This document shows, in pieces, positions 44,117 to 53,323 of a stretch of DNA of 64,000 bases. The position numbers and the translations under genes are program-made. Positions within the stretch are counted from its first letter, which is position 1. Each line of letters begins with the position of its first letter. A model generated the notes under the pieces. It was not told the origin of the DNA. It saw only the letters and a list, made by a program, of their open reading frames with translations, and did not search any database. The DNA lies in NCBI GenBank assembly GCA_910578855.1, contig CAJTRV010000005.1:1-64000 (forward strand), written 5' to 3'. This stretch comes from an uncultured Bacilli bacterium (GTDB lineage: Bacteria; Bacillota_I; Bacilli_A; RF39; UBA660).

Positions 44117-45157
44117 CTATCCAAATAATCTAATGATATCATTCCATGTAATGACAACCATTAAAATCATTAACAAAATAAAGCCGACTGCATGTATCGT
44201 GTTTTCAATTTCTGGTTTGATGGGTTTTCCTGTAATTTTTTCGATGAATAAGAATAATAAACGCCCACCATCAAATGCCGGAATGGGAAGTAAGTTAATA
44301 AAGCCGACATTGACACTAAGAAATCCAATTAAATAGATGACATTAATGAAGCCTGCCTTGGCACTCTCACCTACGACATTAAAGATACCAATTGGGCCAG
44401 CAAGCGAATTTAAACTCATCTTTCCGGTTATTAAATAAAGAATAATCAGCACCATTTGATGAATCAACGTCGCTGTTTTAGTGAAAGCATATTGAAATGC
44501 TGCTAGAATTCCGTGGCTTCTTGTGTTATCAAGGCTAAAGCCATATTGATATACTTCTTCTAAATCGACAACCTTCTTCACTGGTGACAACGTGATATCC
44601 TCTTTCGATCCGTTTTTATGAACCACTTGGAAAGTTATCTTTTCTCCCAAACGAACTTGAAATTCCACCAAAAAGTGATCCAAGGACAAAACCTTATTAC
44701 CATCTACTTTGATGATCTTATCCCCTTTTTGTAAATGGCTCTCATAACTGGGAAAGCCCTTTTCAACTTCGGCAATATATGGATCTGTTCGTGGGGCACC
44801 TGCAATGAGGGCAACAATGAAGAAAATCACAATAGCCAACAAGAAGTTAAAGACAATACCGGCAACAATCGTTAAAAACTTCTGTAACCAAGTCTTTGAC
44901 TGCATCCGCCTATTCTCAGGAATATCACGATCTAATTCGACCTCTTCCCCTGCCATTTTAACATAGCCACCAATCGGAAAAAGTCGAATTGAGTAAGTTG
45001 TCTCATCATTTTTCCGATTCCATTTCCATAGTTGTGGACCCATTCCAATTGAAAATTCATAAACATAAATTCCAGCTCGTTTGGCAAATAAGAAATGCCC
45101 AAACTCATGAATACATACCACTACCCCTAATACAAAAACAAAATATAATAATGTCAT
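44117..45157 (-). CDS. rseP: RIP metalloprotease RseP (site-2 protease)
   Basis: 346 residues. Zinc-binding HEFGH at 17-21 in the first helix, a PDZ domain in the middle (about 110-190), and the second metal-ligand motif LLPIPAFDGGR (about 290-300) in a later helix; four membrane helices in all. It cuts anti-sigma factors and leftover signal peptides within the membrane. Downstream of cdsA, 12 bases apart, the same order as in many Bacilli. GGAGGAAAACC precedes the ATG. Confidence 0.97.
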   Translation of the reverse strand: MTLLYFVFVLGVVVCIHEFGHFLFAKRAGIYVYEFSIGMGPQLWKWNRKNDETTYSIRLFPIGGYVKMAGEEVELDRDIPENRRMQSKTWLQKFLTIVAGIVFNFLLAIVIFFIVALIAGAPRTDPYIAEVEKGFPSYESHLQKGDKIIKVDGNKVLSLDHFLVEFQVRLGEKITFQVVHKNGSKEDITLSPVKKVVDLEEVYQYGFSLDNTRSHGILAAFQYAFTKTATLIHQMVLIILYLITGKMSLNSLAGPIGIFNVVGESAKAGFINVIYLIGFLSVNVGFINLLPIPAFDGGRLLFLFIEKITGKPIKPEIENTIHAVGFILLMILMVVITWNDIIRLFG

Positions 45158-45169
45158 GGTTTTCCTCCT

Positions 45170-45970
45170 CTAAATAATTGCGATAAAAAAGATAAAGCCT
45201 AATACAACAAAAATAATACTGTCAAGGCGATCAAGAATTCCACCGTGACCAGGAATCAGATTCGAAAAATCTTTTTTTCCGAAGTAGCGTTTGATCGCAG
45301 AAAATGCCAGATCACCAAATTGGCCTAAGATTGACAAAAACAAAGTCATAACGATAACGACCATGAGTGACAAATTAGGATTAACAACGATGTGATAAAA
45401 GACACAGGCAATGAATGTTCCAAACAAGGTTCCAAGCATCATTCCCTCGATCGTTTTCTTTGGCGAAATAGATACTAATAATGGATGTTTTCCAACAAGT
45501 AAGCCGCCAATATAAGCATATGTATCAGTCATAATTGTAATTGTAAATAAATATAACAACAGGTTTAATTCAATATTTCGAAGTACGATTAGTAAATTAA
45601 ATGAAACACCCAAAAAGAAAATTCCGCCAATTAAGTAAAAAGCATCATTAATACTATACTTTTTACTATCATGATACAAAGTAACCGGGAGTAACATACT
45701 GATAAATAATCCAGTAATCACACGAAAATCAATACTAAAAATCAATTCTTGATTGGTCATATTTACTAGTGTAATCAAGGTAAATAGGATATAAGAAATT
45801 AACTTCATAAACTCAGGAAGTGCCTTCTTACTACCTCTGATATCTAAAAATTCTTTTAATCCTAGTAAGCCAATAATCCACATTGTCAAATTAAAAAGCA
45901 TTCCCCCTTGTAGAAAAACGGGACCTAGAATAGCTAATATAACGATCGCACTTATTATTCTTATTTTCAT
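45170..45970 (-). CDS. cdsA: Phosphatidate cytidylyltransferase
   Basis: 266 residues, about seven membrane helices. Makes CDP-diacylglycerol from phosphatidate and CTP, the precursor of membrane phospholipids. The signature near the C-terminus is clear: SPKKTIEGMMLG, then GDLAFSAIKRYFGKKDFS and LIPGHGGILDRLDS. First gene of the cdsA-rseP unit; a SigA-type promoter lies 200 bases upstream. GGAGGAAGAAA is the ribosome site. No isoprenyl synthase gene (uppS) precedes it here, unlike the common order. Confidence 0.97.
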   Translation of the reverse strand: MKIRIISAIVILAILGPVFLQGGMLFNLTMWIIGLLGLKEFLDIRGSKKALPEFMKLISYILFTLITLVNMTNQELIFSIDFRVITGLFISMLLPVTLYHDSKKYSINDAFYLIGGIFFLGVSFNLLIVLRNIELNLLLYLFTITIMTDTYAYIGGLLVGKHPLLVSISPKKTIEGMMLGTLFGTFIACVFYHIVVNPNLSLMVVIVMTLFLSILGQFGDLAFSAIKRYFGKKDFSNLIPGHGGILDRLDSIIFVVLGFIFFIAII

Positions 45971-46169
45971 TTTCTTCCTCCAACTCTGTGTTCACAATTT
46001 TGATTACTTGTAAAACTTTGGTAAATTGTCTATCATCAAAAATAAATCGTAGTAAAATAAAGTTTGGCACGCTTATTAGAGAAAGTAACCTTACTTAGAT
46101 ACGATTACTACTTATTCTCTTACTTATATAAATAGATAAGATTTTTAGCATCGATGATCTTTCTTTTAT

Positions 46170-46198
46170 ATTATAGTATAAATAACAAAAATATACAA
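46170..46198 (-). promoter_or_regulatory. SigA-type promoter of cdsA-rseP
   Basis: On the minus strand TTGTAT (46193-46198), 17 bases, TATAAT (46170-46175). The leader of about 190 bases to cdsA holds no gene. The rest of 46199-46319 is AT-rich with nothing supported. Confidence 0.65.
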
Positions 46199-46319
46199 TC
46201 ATTCTGGCTATTTCTTTACTAGAAACCGTTAAGCAGGTGCCTATTTTACTCTTTATGGACAAAATAGGATTACAAAATCACCCTCTATAAGCTTTACTAT
46301 CTACTACTTTGATCAAGGG

Positions 46320-46346
46320 TTAACTTCAACTGACAGTTGAAGTTAA
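46320..46346. repeat. Perfect 12-bp palindrome upstream of the cdsA promoter
   Basis: TTAACTTCAACT and AGTTGAAGTTAA are exact reverse complements around GAC. There is no T-run, so it is not a plain terminator; the khpA terminator follows separately. Confidence 0.65.
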
Positions 46347-46354
46347 GATGAAAC

Positions 46355-46373
46355 AAAAAAAAGCCTCACGGCT
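46355..46373 (-). terminator. Terminator of the rpsP-khpA unit
   Basis: AGCC/GGCT stem with loop GTGA and eight T on the minus strand; the TAG stop of khpA enters the stem. Confidence 0.75.
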
Positions 46374-46617
46374 AAAAAGAATCAAAATTAATTTTTACCA
46401 ATTTATTTTCTTTTAAATAACTACTCGCTTGGACAATAGTTCGTATTGATTGGGCTGTTGTTCCACCCTTCCCAATCACACTTCCCATATCGTTTTCGCT
46501 CACCAAAACCTGAATGACCACAGTATCTTCAGTATCATCAAATAACTTTACCGATACAGCTTCCGCTTCTTCAACAATACTCTTGATCAGATAATCAGTT
46601 AATGCTACTAAATCCAT
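46372..46617 (-). CDS. khpA: KH-domain RNA-binding protein KhpA
   Basis: 81 residues, one KH domain with the GKGG loop at 49-52 that contacts RNA. In Firmicutes KhpA pairs with KhpB/Jag and affects cell division and elongation; khpB is not in this window. It starts 2 bases after rpsP, the usual order. The C-terminus (LVKINFDSF) is normal. Confidence 0.95.
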   Translation of the reverse strand: MDLVALTDYLIKSIVEEAEAVSVKLFDDTEDTVVIQVLVSENDMGSVIGKGGTTAQSIRTIVQASSYLKENKLVKINFDSF

Positions 46618-46619
46618 TC

Positions 46620-46898
46620 TTAGTTACCTTTCGTTGCTTTAGATTCATGAAATTTCTTCATAATTCCTTGTTTACTTAGCAAGTCTCTTACCGTATCTGT
46701 AGGTTGAGCTCCGTTTGCTAACCATTTTAAGGCAACTTCTTCATTTACAGTTACAATCGCTGGTTGTTTCGTTGGATCATAAGTACCCACGTTTTCAATA
46801 AACTTTCCATCTCTTGGACTTCTTGAATCAGCGGCAACAATTCGATAATATGGTTTTTTCGTTGATCCCATTCGTTTTAATCTTAACTTAACTGCCAT
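46620..46898 (-). CDS. rpsP: 30S ribosomal protein S16
   Basis: About 92 residues. [20 protein letters not shown] is the classic S16 start and [14 protein letters not shown] follows. Part of the small ribosomal subunit, needed for 30S assembly. The start at 46898 has GGAGGGATAGC upstream. First gene with khpA downstream; the usual rimM and trmD are not adjacent here. Confidence 0.98.
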   Translation of the reverse strand: MAVKLRLKRMGSTKKPYYRIVAADSRSPRDGKFIENVGTYDPTKQPAIVTVNEEVALKWLANGAQPTDTVRDLLSKQGIMKKFHESKATKGN

Positions 46899-46936
46899 GC
46901 TATCCCTCCATTCATAGTACCATTTTATCACGTCAT

Positions 46937-46969
46937 AAGAAAAGTGTCAACCATTTTTTGTTGACACTT
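46937..46969 (-). terminator. Terminator of cotE
   Basis: A perfect 10-bp stem AAGTGTCAAC/GTTGACACTT with an 8-base loop, followed by TTTTC. Confidence 0.8.
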
Positions 46970-46971
46970 CA

Positions 46972-47505
46972 TTATATGTAATTTTCATCGACAGATTCAT
47001 CTATTTGTTCTAAAACTTCATCATCGACATCATCTTCGATTTCATCCCAAGGATCTTCTTCCTCTTCCACCGAAATTTTGACCTTTGCTTCTCCGACGAT
47101 TTCCACACCAAGTTCTTTTTCGATATCAAAGTTAATATCACCATTCTCCGTAATATTTACTTTAACACAATTCGGTTGTTTTAATGTTCGGACAATAATA
47201 TCAGTGTCACCATTGATATCACTATTTTCTCTTACTCTAACATTAAAGGTATCATTGTAATCAATTTTCTTATTTACAACGGTCGTTTTTGAATCGTTGT
47301 CATAAGAATACCAAATATTAATATCAAAAGAACCATCTACACCAATCTTTTCACCTGTTTTGTACCCCTTAAATTGGTGATTGATGACCCAGCAACCCAA
47401 TACAGTCGTTGGTCGATCCGTTGGTGTTATCGTATAATTGTTTTTAAAATACTTTTTCCCTTTACCAATAATTGTTTTTGTTACAATTTCTTTATATAAT
47501 GCCAT
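46972..47505 (-). CDS. cotE: Outer spore coat morphogenetic protein CotE
   Basis: About 177 residues. The sequence matches Bacillus CotE in order: YKEIVTKTIIGKGKKYFK, then TTVLGCWVINHQF, FDINIWYSYDNDSKTTVV, LKQPNCVKVNI, and a very acidic C-terminal tail (EEEEDPWDEIEDDVDDE). CotE directs assembly of the outer spore coat, so the organism very likely forms spores. The start at 47505 has GAGGGGTGA upstream. Expression in Bacillus is under mother-cell sigma factors; no such box was verified here. Confidence 0.93.
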   Translation of the reverse strand: MALYKEIVTKTIIGKGKKYFKNNYTITPTDRPTTVLGCWVINHQFKGYKTGEKIGVDGSFDINIWYSYDNDSKTTVVNKKIDYNDTFNVRVRENSDINGDTDIIVRTLKQPNCVKVNITENGDINFDIEKELGVEIVGEAKVKISVEEEEDPWDEIEDDVDDEVLEQIDESVDENYI

Positions 47506-47611
47506 ATACTCACCCCTCACTTTAATGTATGCTTTATGCGGAAAAAGTGTACAAAAAAATAGATAAATCGAATATTTTCCTCAGCTTTTACGGAGTCATT
47601 TTTCATTTCAT

Positions 47612-47641
47612 AAAAAAAGCCCCACCCAATTACTGTGGTGG
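47612..47641 (-). terminator. Terminator of tex
   Basis: CCACC/GGTGG stem then GGGGC and seven T on the minus strand; the TAA stop lies in the loop. Confidence 0.7.
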
Positions 47642-49780
47642 TAAAAGGGTAAGAGCAACTTTTTTCTTTTCTAATAAAATTTCATCGACATAACAGGTTA
47701 CGATATCACCAACATTGACTACTTCCGACGGATGTTTAATATAATGGTCTGTTAACTTAGAAATATGGGCTAAGCCATCGTTTTTAAGGCCAATATCAAT
47801 AAACGCCCCAAAGTCAACGACATTCCGAACAGTTCCCTGTAATTCCATTCCTACTTTTAAATCTTCCAGTTGTAAGATATCACTTTTTAAAATGGGGGCT
47901 GGAATCTCGTCACGGGGATCTCGGTTAGGTTTTGATAAGGAGGAAACAATATCCTCTAGGGTATAATAATCGGTTTTCAAATGAGTCGCCATATCGTTGA
48001 GATCAAGTTGTCCTAGTTGTTCACGCAACTCATTGGTTCCCAGCATCTCGATGGTCAGTCCTAACTGATCTAATAATTGAAAGGCAATTGGATAACTTTC
48101 TGGGTGAATCCCAGTCGCATCTAAGCGGTTATCACCATCGGGGATCCGTAAAAAACCAATTGCTTGTTCATAAACTTTATCACTGACTAATTTTTGTTTC
48201 TTCAGTTCTAAACGATTATTAAATTTTCCAAATTGATCACGATATGCCAAAAGCTTATCGATGTTCTTTTTGGTAAGACCTGATACATAAGTTAATAAGG
48301 AACGACTCGCGGTATTGAGGTTGACACCCACCATATTCACGGATTTTCTTACGACAAAATCAAGTGAACTTGCGAGTTCTTTACGGGGAACATCATGTTG
48401 ATATAACCCAACTCCGATACTCTCAGGATCGATTTTAACTAATTCTGCAAGCGGATCTTGTAATCGTCTTCCAATACTAATCGCACTCCGCTTTTCAACG
48501 GTTAAATCAGGATACTCACTGATTGCGAGCTTACTTGCCGAGTAAACACTGGCTCCAGCTTCATTGACAATCACATATTGAAATGAACGAGGACTTACTT
48601 TAATGGTATCGACGATAAATTGGACACTCTCCCGACTCGCCGTTCCATTTCCAATGGCCACGATATCAATCTGATAGTTCTGAACTAGATCCAGAACAAT
48701 CCGCCTAGCTTCTTCCACCTTATTCTGAGGTGCATGCGGATAAATAACTTGAATATCCAACATTTTTCCCGTTTGATCGATGACGGCTAGTTTACAACCA
48801 GTTCTATATGCGGGATCAAATCCTAAAACCATTTTTCCTTTCATCGGTGGCTGCAACAATAATTGCTCCAGATTTTTCCCGAAATTAGATATCGCTACAG
48901 TATTCGCCTTCTCCGTTAATTCACTACGGAGCTCACGTTCAATACTTGGGGCAATCAAGCGTTTATAGCTATCCGCAATCGCATCCTTGATCACATCCGT
49001 TACAAAAGAACTTGGTTGTTTGATTATTTTTGATTCTAAATAAGCAAGGATTTTATCTTTATCGACATCAATCGTAACATTCAATATCTTTTCTTTCTCA
49101 CCCCGGTTAATGGCTAAAACCCGATGTGGTTTGACCTGTTTGATGACCTCTTGATAATCATAGTACATCTCATAAACTTTTTCAGGATCCAACGCATTCT
49201 TTTTTAATTTGGTGCGAAGAACACCATATAAATAGGTATTGGTGCGAATCCATTTTCGGTAGCCAGCATGATCACTGATCCATTCGGCAATAATATAGGA
49301 TGCCCCTGTAATCGCGTCTTCGGTGGTTGGAACCTGCTCATTTAAAAACTTCTGAGCCAAGGTATCCAATGATCCAGTCGTTGGAAAGGACATCATCATT
49401 TTCGAAAGTGGCTCTAAGCCAGCTGCCAGCGCCGCTGTTGCCTTGGTCTTCTTTTTCTCTTTATATGGCCGGTATAAGTCCTCTACCTCGACTAATTTAC
49501 TCGCCTTCATAATACTTTGCCGTAACGCCTCTGTCATTAAGCCCTTTTCATCAATTAAGCGAATGACATCTTCTTTACGTTTTAATAAATTGACTTGATA
49601 TTCATAAACATCATGAATGCTACGAATCTGTTCTTCATCTAACGCCCCCGTTACTTCTTTCCGATAACGAGCAATGAAGGGAATGGTATTCCCTTCACTG
49701 AGTAGTGCTAATGTTTTCGTTACTTGAGCTTCAGTTACCTGAAGAGTGGTTGCAATTTCTTTTACTATATGCTCGTTCAT
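47630..49780 (-). CDS. tex: Tex-type RNA-binding transcription accessory protein
   Basis: 716 residues, normal length. N-terminal helical region, a YqgF/RNase-H-like domain (about 320-440: VLGFDPAYRTGCKLAVID), helix-hairpin-helix segments (about 490-560) and a C-terminal S1 domain (about 640-708: VGMELQGTVRNVVDFGAFIDIGL). Tex binds nucleic acid and influences transcription. It lies 15 bases downstream of the membrane thioredoxin-like gene and ends in its own terminator. Confidence 0.97.
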   Translation of the reverse strand: MNEHIVKEIATTLQVTEAQVTKTLALLSEGNTIPFIARYRKEVTGALDEEQIRSIHDVYEYQVNLLKRKEDVIRLIDEKGLMTEALRQSIMKASKLVEVEDLYRPYKEKKKTKATAALAAGLEPLSKMMMSFPTTGSLDTLAQKFLNEQVPTTEDAITGASYIIAEWISDHAGYRKWIRTNTYLYGVLRTKLKKNALDPEKVYEMYYDYQEVIKQVKPHRVLAINRGEKEKILNVTIDVDKDKILAYLESKIIKQPSSFVTDVIKDAIADSYKRLIAPSIERELRSELTEKANTVAISNFGKNLEQLLLQPPMKGKMVLGFDPAYRTGCKLAVIDQTGKMLDIQVIYPHAPQNKVEEARRIVLDLVQNYQIDIVAIGNGTASRESVQFIVDTIKVSPRSFQYVIVNEAGASVYSASKLAISEYPDLTVEKRSAISIGRRLQDPLAELVKIDPESIGVGLYQHDVPRKELASSLDFVVRKSVNMVGVNLNTASRSLLTYVSGLTKKNIDKLLAYRDQFGKFNNRLELKKQKLVSDKVYEQAIGFLRIPDGDNRLDATGIHPESYPIAFQLLDQLGLTIEMLGTNELREQLGQLDLNDMATHLKTDYYTLEDIVSSLSKPNRDPRDEIPAPILKSDILQLEDLKVGMELQGTVRNVVDFGAFIDIGLKNDGLAHISKLTDHYIKHPSEVVNVGDIVTCYVDEILLEKKKVALTLLPPQ

Positions 49781-49794
49781 AATTCCTCCCTGAA

Positions 49795-50349
49795 TTAATA
49801 TACATGATTTTCTTTTAAAAATTTAATAAATGTTTCGCGGTTTAAATACCCAGCCATCATTCCTGATGGGTTCCCTTGGGTTTTATCACTTCTAGTATCG
49901 ACAATCTGTCCTTTCTCAATAACGAGAACCATTGGAACAATTAAATTGTTCTGCGTTGGCACAAAGACATTCTGAAGCTTGGTAATCCGCTCTCCCTCTT
50001 TGATATCGGTAATATCGAGATAATAATACTGATGACCACGAATGCGCGCTAGATCCTGAATGACGGGTGTAAATTCTTTACTGATCTCATCATCTGATCC
50101 AATATACACAACGGTTCTTTCTTCTAACTTGTTATACTTTAGATAATCATCCAAGGTAATTTCAACAAGACCACCACGGGCATTATAAAACCATACAGTG
50201 AAGAAAAGAATTGTCACAATCGCAACGCCACCAATCGCAATAAAATATTTCCATATTCCTAAATGATCCTTCTTTTGGCGTGATTTTCGTTTCTTTTTTT
50301 CTTTATTAATTGCTTTTAAATCAATTACTTCTGTTTTATCATTTTTCAT
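49795..50349 (-). CDS. Membrane-anchored thioredoxin-fold-like protein without CxxC
   Basis: 184 residues. A basic N-terminus (KKKRKSRQKKDH), one membrane helix (about 33-54), then an extracytoplasmic domain whose pattern (ERTVVYIGSDDEISKEF, YYYLDIT, VPMVLVIEKGQIVD, RETFIKFLKEN) resembles the thioredoxin fold, including a cis-Pro-like VP. There is no CxxC active site, so redox catalysis is unlikely; a chaperone or binding role is possible. It precedes tex by 15 bases and probably shares a transcript. Confidence 0.65.
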   Translation of the reverse strand: MKNDKTEVIDLKAINKEKKKRKSRQKKDHLGIWKYFIAIGGVAIVTILFFTVWFYNARGGLVEITLDDYLKYNKLEERTVVYIGSDDEISKEFTPVIQDLARIRGHQYYYLDITDIKEGERITKLQNVFVPTQNNLIVPMVLVIEKGQIVDTRSDKTQGNPSGMMAGYLNRETFIKFLKENHVY

Positions 50350-50483
50350 AATTTCGCTCCTTTATTATTCTATGGTCATTATATCATAATTTTTTTGAAA
50401 AGAAAACCTGTATGCCAGATTGTCATAAATCTAGGTAGAAAGAAAAAGGCGCATTATTTCTTGCCCCTCTTCTTTATCACGTT

Positions 50484-53000
50484 TTATTTTCCTTCAAAAT
50501 CATCTAAGAAATCATCAATGGTCATAAATTTATCATCGACTTCTTTTAATGAAACGGTGGTGGATATTACTTCCTCTTCTGCAACTACATCCATATCCTC
50601 TTTATTGGTTAGTGTTGCAAGAACACCTAGGTAATCGATTGATCCTTTTAACATCATTCCAGTTGAATAACGATCGGCAATTGGAAACTCGGTAATTTTA
50701 AGTTCCTTTTTATCTTTGTCATCCATCATCACCAACAATTCTTTATTAGAAATCATAAAGGTTTTTAAAATATAATATGGATTGGTTTTTACATCGCGAA
50801 CAACAATAATCCCCCGACGCGCTCGGGCCGTTTTATCGAACTCACTTAGTTTAATCCGCTTCGCAGTATTCTTTTCCGTAATTACCGTTAAATACTCACA
50901 AGTTTGTTGAAACAAGTGGGCACTGACTACTTGGTCATCTTTTAAAGCGATGGCCTTCACACCCCCAGCTTTGATGCCAGTTACCGGAACTTCATCGATG
51001 CCATACCACAAGCCATATCCCCGGCGAGTAGTAATAAAGACTTCCTTTTTAGGACTCATGATTGCTTGTAGCAATTCATCATCCCCTTTTAATTTCATAC
51101 AAGTAAGCGGTTTTGAGTAACGTTGCACTTGGAAATCTTTGAGACTACTACGCTTCACCATTCCTTGTTTGGTAAACGTTGTAATATACATTTCTGCTTC
51201 AAAGTCATATACCGGAATACTACTAACGACATATTCATCAGCCTTGATCTTAATAATATTACTAATGTGTTTCCCAAGCTCTTTCCATTTTAAATCAGGA
51301 ATTTCATGAACGGGAACATATAAATAATTTCCAAGGTTGGTAAACAATAGCAAGGTATCCAGAGTATTCATTCCATAGATTCCAGTTACAATATCACCAG
51401 CTTTTAACAACGTCTCATCACTATTTGATTGATAGATCCGCTGTGATACTCGTTTGACATAGCCATCTTTGGTTACGATAACAATAACATCTTCTTTTGG
51501 AATCATCTGAGTGGTATCGATCTTAATCTCGGTAATTTGCTCCTTAATCTCAGTTTTCCGCTCCGTTGCATACTCTTTTTTGATTTCTCGAAGTTCTTTC
51601 TTCACGACATTTTTTAATTTATCCTCATCACTTAAAATTGCTTCTAATCCTTTGATAATCAGTTCTAGTTTTTTACTCTCCTCGATGAGTTCTGTAACAT
51701 CGGTATTACTTAACTTATAAAGTTGCAAGCGAACAATCGCATCTGCCTGTAACTCGGTAAAATCATATTGCTTTACCAAGTTTGCTGTCGCATCAACCCG
51801 GTTCTTACTCGCCCGAATTGTCTTGATAATATCATCGAGAATCGATAATGCTTTGATTAAACCAGCAACGATATGATGACGAGCCTGCGCAGCTTCTAAA
51901 TCATACTTTGTACGGCGAGTAACCACTTCTTCTTGATGCTTGATATAAGCATCTAGTAACGGAAGAATTCCCAGGGTCATCGGCCGGTGATTGACAATCG
52001 CTACCATATTATAATTGTAAGAGATTTGTAAATCAGTATTTTTATAAAGATACGCCAAGATGAATTCCTTATCGACATCTTTCTTTAGATCAATGGCAAT
52101 CCGAATCGTTTCCGCTGATTCATCGCGAACATCGAGAATCCCCTCGATCTTTTTATCAATTCTAATATCGTTTATTTTCTTAACAATTCCCAGCATCTTA
52201 TTGACATCAAAGGGAATTTCATCAACGACAATACGATTGAGTTTCTTTTCTTCTTCAAAATGAATCTTCGAACGAACAATGACACGACCACGTCCCGTTT
52301 TAAAGGCATCGATAATCCCTTGTTTTCCTTCGACAATTGCCCCTGTTGGGAAATCTGGCCCTTTCACGATATCTAAGATCGTATCTAAGTAACAGTTGGG
52401 GCTATCAATTCGTTTGATGGTAGCATCGATGATTTCCCCTAGATTATGGGGCGGAATATTCGTCGCATAACCAGCACTAATTCCGTTTGATCCATTGACC
52501 AGTAGATTAGGAAATCGACTTGGTAGGACAACGGGTTCTAAGTCAGAATCATCGAAGGTTGGAGCCATATCAACGGTATTTTTCTTGATATCTTTGACCA
52601 TTTCCCCAGCGACCTTTGATAGGCGTGCTTCGGTGTAACGCATAGCAGCAGCGCCATCCCCATCCATTGATCCATTGTTTCCCTGCATATCAATTGGACA
52701 ACAATTTTGTTTCCACCACTGGCTCATCCGTACCATCGCTTCATAGATACTAGAGTCCCCATGAGGGTGGTAATTCCCCATGACATTTCCAACTGTCTTC
52801 GCACATTTACGATACTGCTTGTCATAAGTATTCCCATCCATATACATTCCATAGATAATACGGCGTTGAACTGGTTTTAAACCATCCCGGGCATCAGGAA
52901 GCGCCCGATCTTGAATGATCGACTTGGAATAACGACCAAACCGATCTCCCATAATTTCTTCTAATGGATAACTATAAATTCTTTCTAATGCTTTTTCCAT
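50484..53000 (-). CDS. parC: DNA topoisomerase IV subunit A
   Basis: 838 residues. Breaks and rejoins DNA to unlink daughter chromosomes, with ParE. Catalytic tyrosine Y122 in RYTEARLS. The quinolone region reads NYHPHGDSSIYEAM with Ser83 and Glu87, the drug-sensitive state by comparison with known ParC. The C-terminal beta-pinwheel follows from about residue 500. Its own promoter lies inside the intergenic DNA after parE. Identification as ParC rather than GyrA rests on the parE neighbour and the missing GyrA box; I did not see QRRGGKG. Confidence 0.95.
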   Translation of the reverse strand: MEKALERIYSYPLEEIMGDRFGRYSKSIIQDRALPDARDGLKPVQRRIIYGMYMDGNTYDKQYRKCAKTVGNVMGNYHPHGDSSIYEAMVRMSQWWKQNCCPIDMQGNNGSMDGDGAAAMRYTEARLSKVAGEMVKDIKKNTVDMAPTFDDSDLEPVVLPSRFPNLLVNGSNGISAGYATNIPPHNLGEIIDATIKRIDSPNCYLDTILDIVKGPDFPTGAIVEGKQGIIDAFKTGRGRVIVRSKIHFEEEKKLNRIVVDEIPFDVNKMLGIVKKINDIRIDKKIEGILDVRDESAETIRIAIDLKKDVDKEFILAYLYKNTDLQISYNYNMVAIVNHRPMTLGILPLLDAYIKHQEEVVTRRTKYDLEAAQARHHIVAGLIKALSILDDIIKTIRASKNRVDATANLVKQYDFTELQADAIVRLQLYKLSNTDVTELIEESKKLELIIKGLEAILSDEDKLKNVVKKELREIKKEYATERKTEIKEQITEIKIDTTQMIPKEDVIVIVTKDGYVKRVSQRIYQSNSDETLLKAGDIVTGIYGMNTLDTLLLFTNLGNYLYVPVHEIPDLKWKELGKHISNIIKIKADEYVVSSIPVYDFEAEMYITTFTKQGMVKRSSLKDFQVQRYSKPLTCMKLKGDDELLQAIMSPKKEVFITTRRGYGLWYGIDEVPVTGIKAGGVKAIALKDDQVVSAHLFQQTCEYLTVITEKNTAKRIKLSEFDKTARARRGIIVVRDVKTNPYYILKTFMISNKELLVMMDDKDKKELKITEFPIADRYSTGMMLKGSIDYLGVLATLTNKEDMDVVAEEEVISTTVSLKEVDDKFMTIDDFLDDFEGK

Positions 53001-53019
53001 CTACTAATCACCTTCGTTC

Positions 53020-53048
53020 ATTATATCAAATTCTTGATTTGTTTGCAA
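53020..53048 (-). promoter_or_regulatory. Promoter of parC
   Basis: On the minus strand TTGCAA (53043-53048), 17 bases, TATAAT (53020-53025), with the parC ATG about 20 bases later. parE and parC are therefore not strictly one transcript. Confidence 0.6.
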
Positions 53049-53299
53049 AGAAAAACACCAACTATCATTTCTCTTTGGTTCGTAAAAATCTTTTCTCCTA
53101 TTAACATCTCTTCTCGTTTTGCAAGCTGATAATACTTCATGAGGGAGCGCTTCTAATAATATGGTGCACTCCTGAAGTGGTAAAATAAATCCCTCAAAAT
53201 GCATCAGATCCAAATCGGATTCTAAGAAGAAAGGATGATATTTTAATTTTCTTAACTGCGCAATTCCTAAAAGTTATGTTATATCGCTTTCATAGATGC

Positions 53300-53323
53300 A
53301 GAAAACTCACCACATGGTGAGTT
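53300..53323 (-). terminator. Terminator of parE
   Basis: A perfect 8-bp stem AACTCACC/GGTGAGTT around ATGT, then TTTTC; the TAA stop enters the 5' arm. Confidence 0.7.

Noticed and set aside
50420..50483. Possible terminator after parC
   Set aside because: The best stem I could form is short and mismatched (GGGGC against GCGCC).
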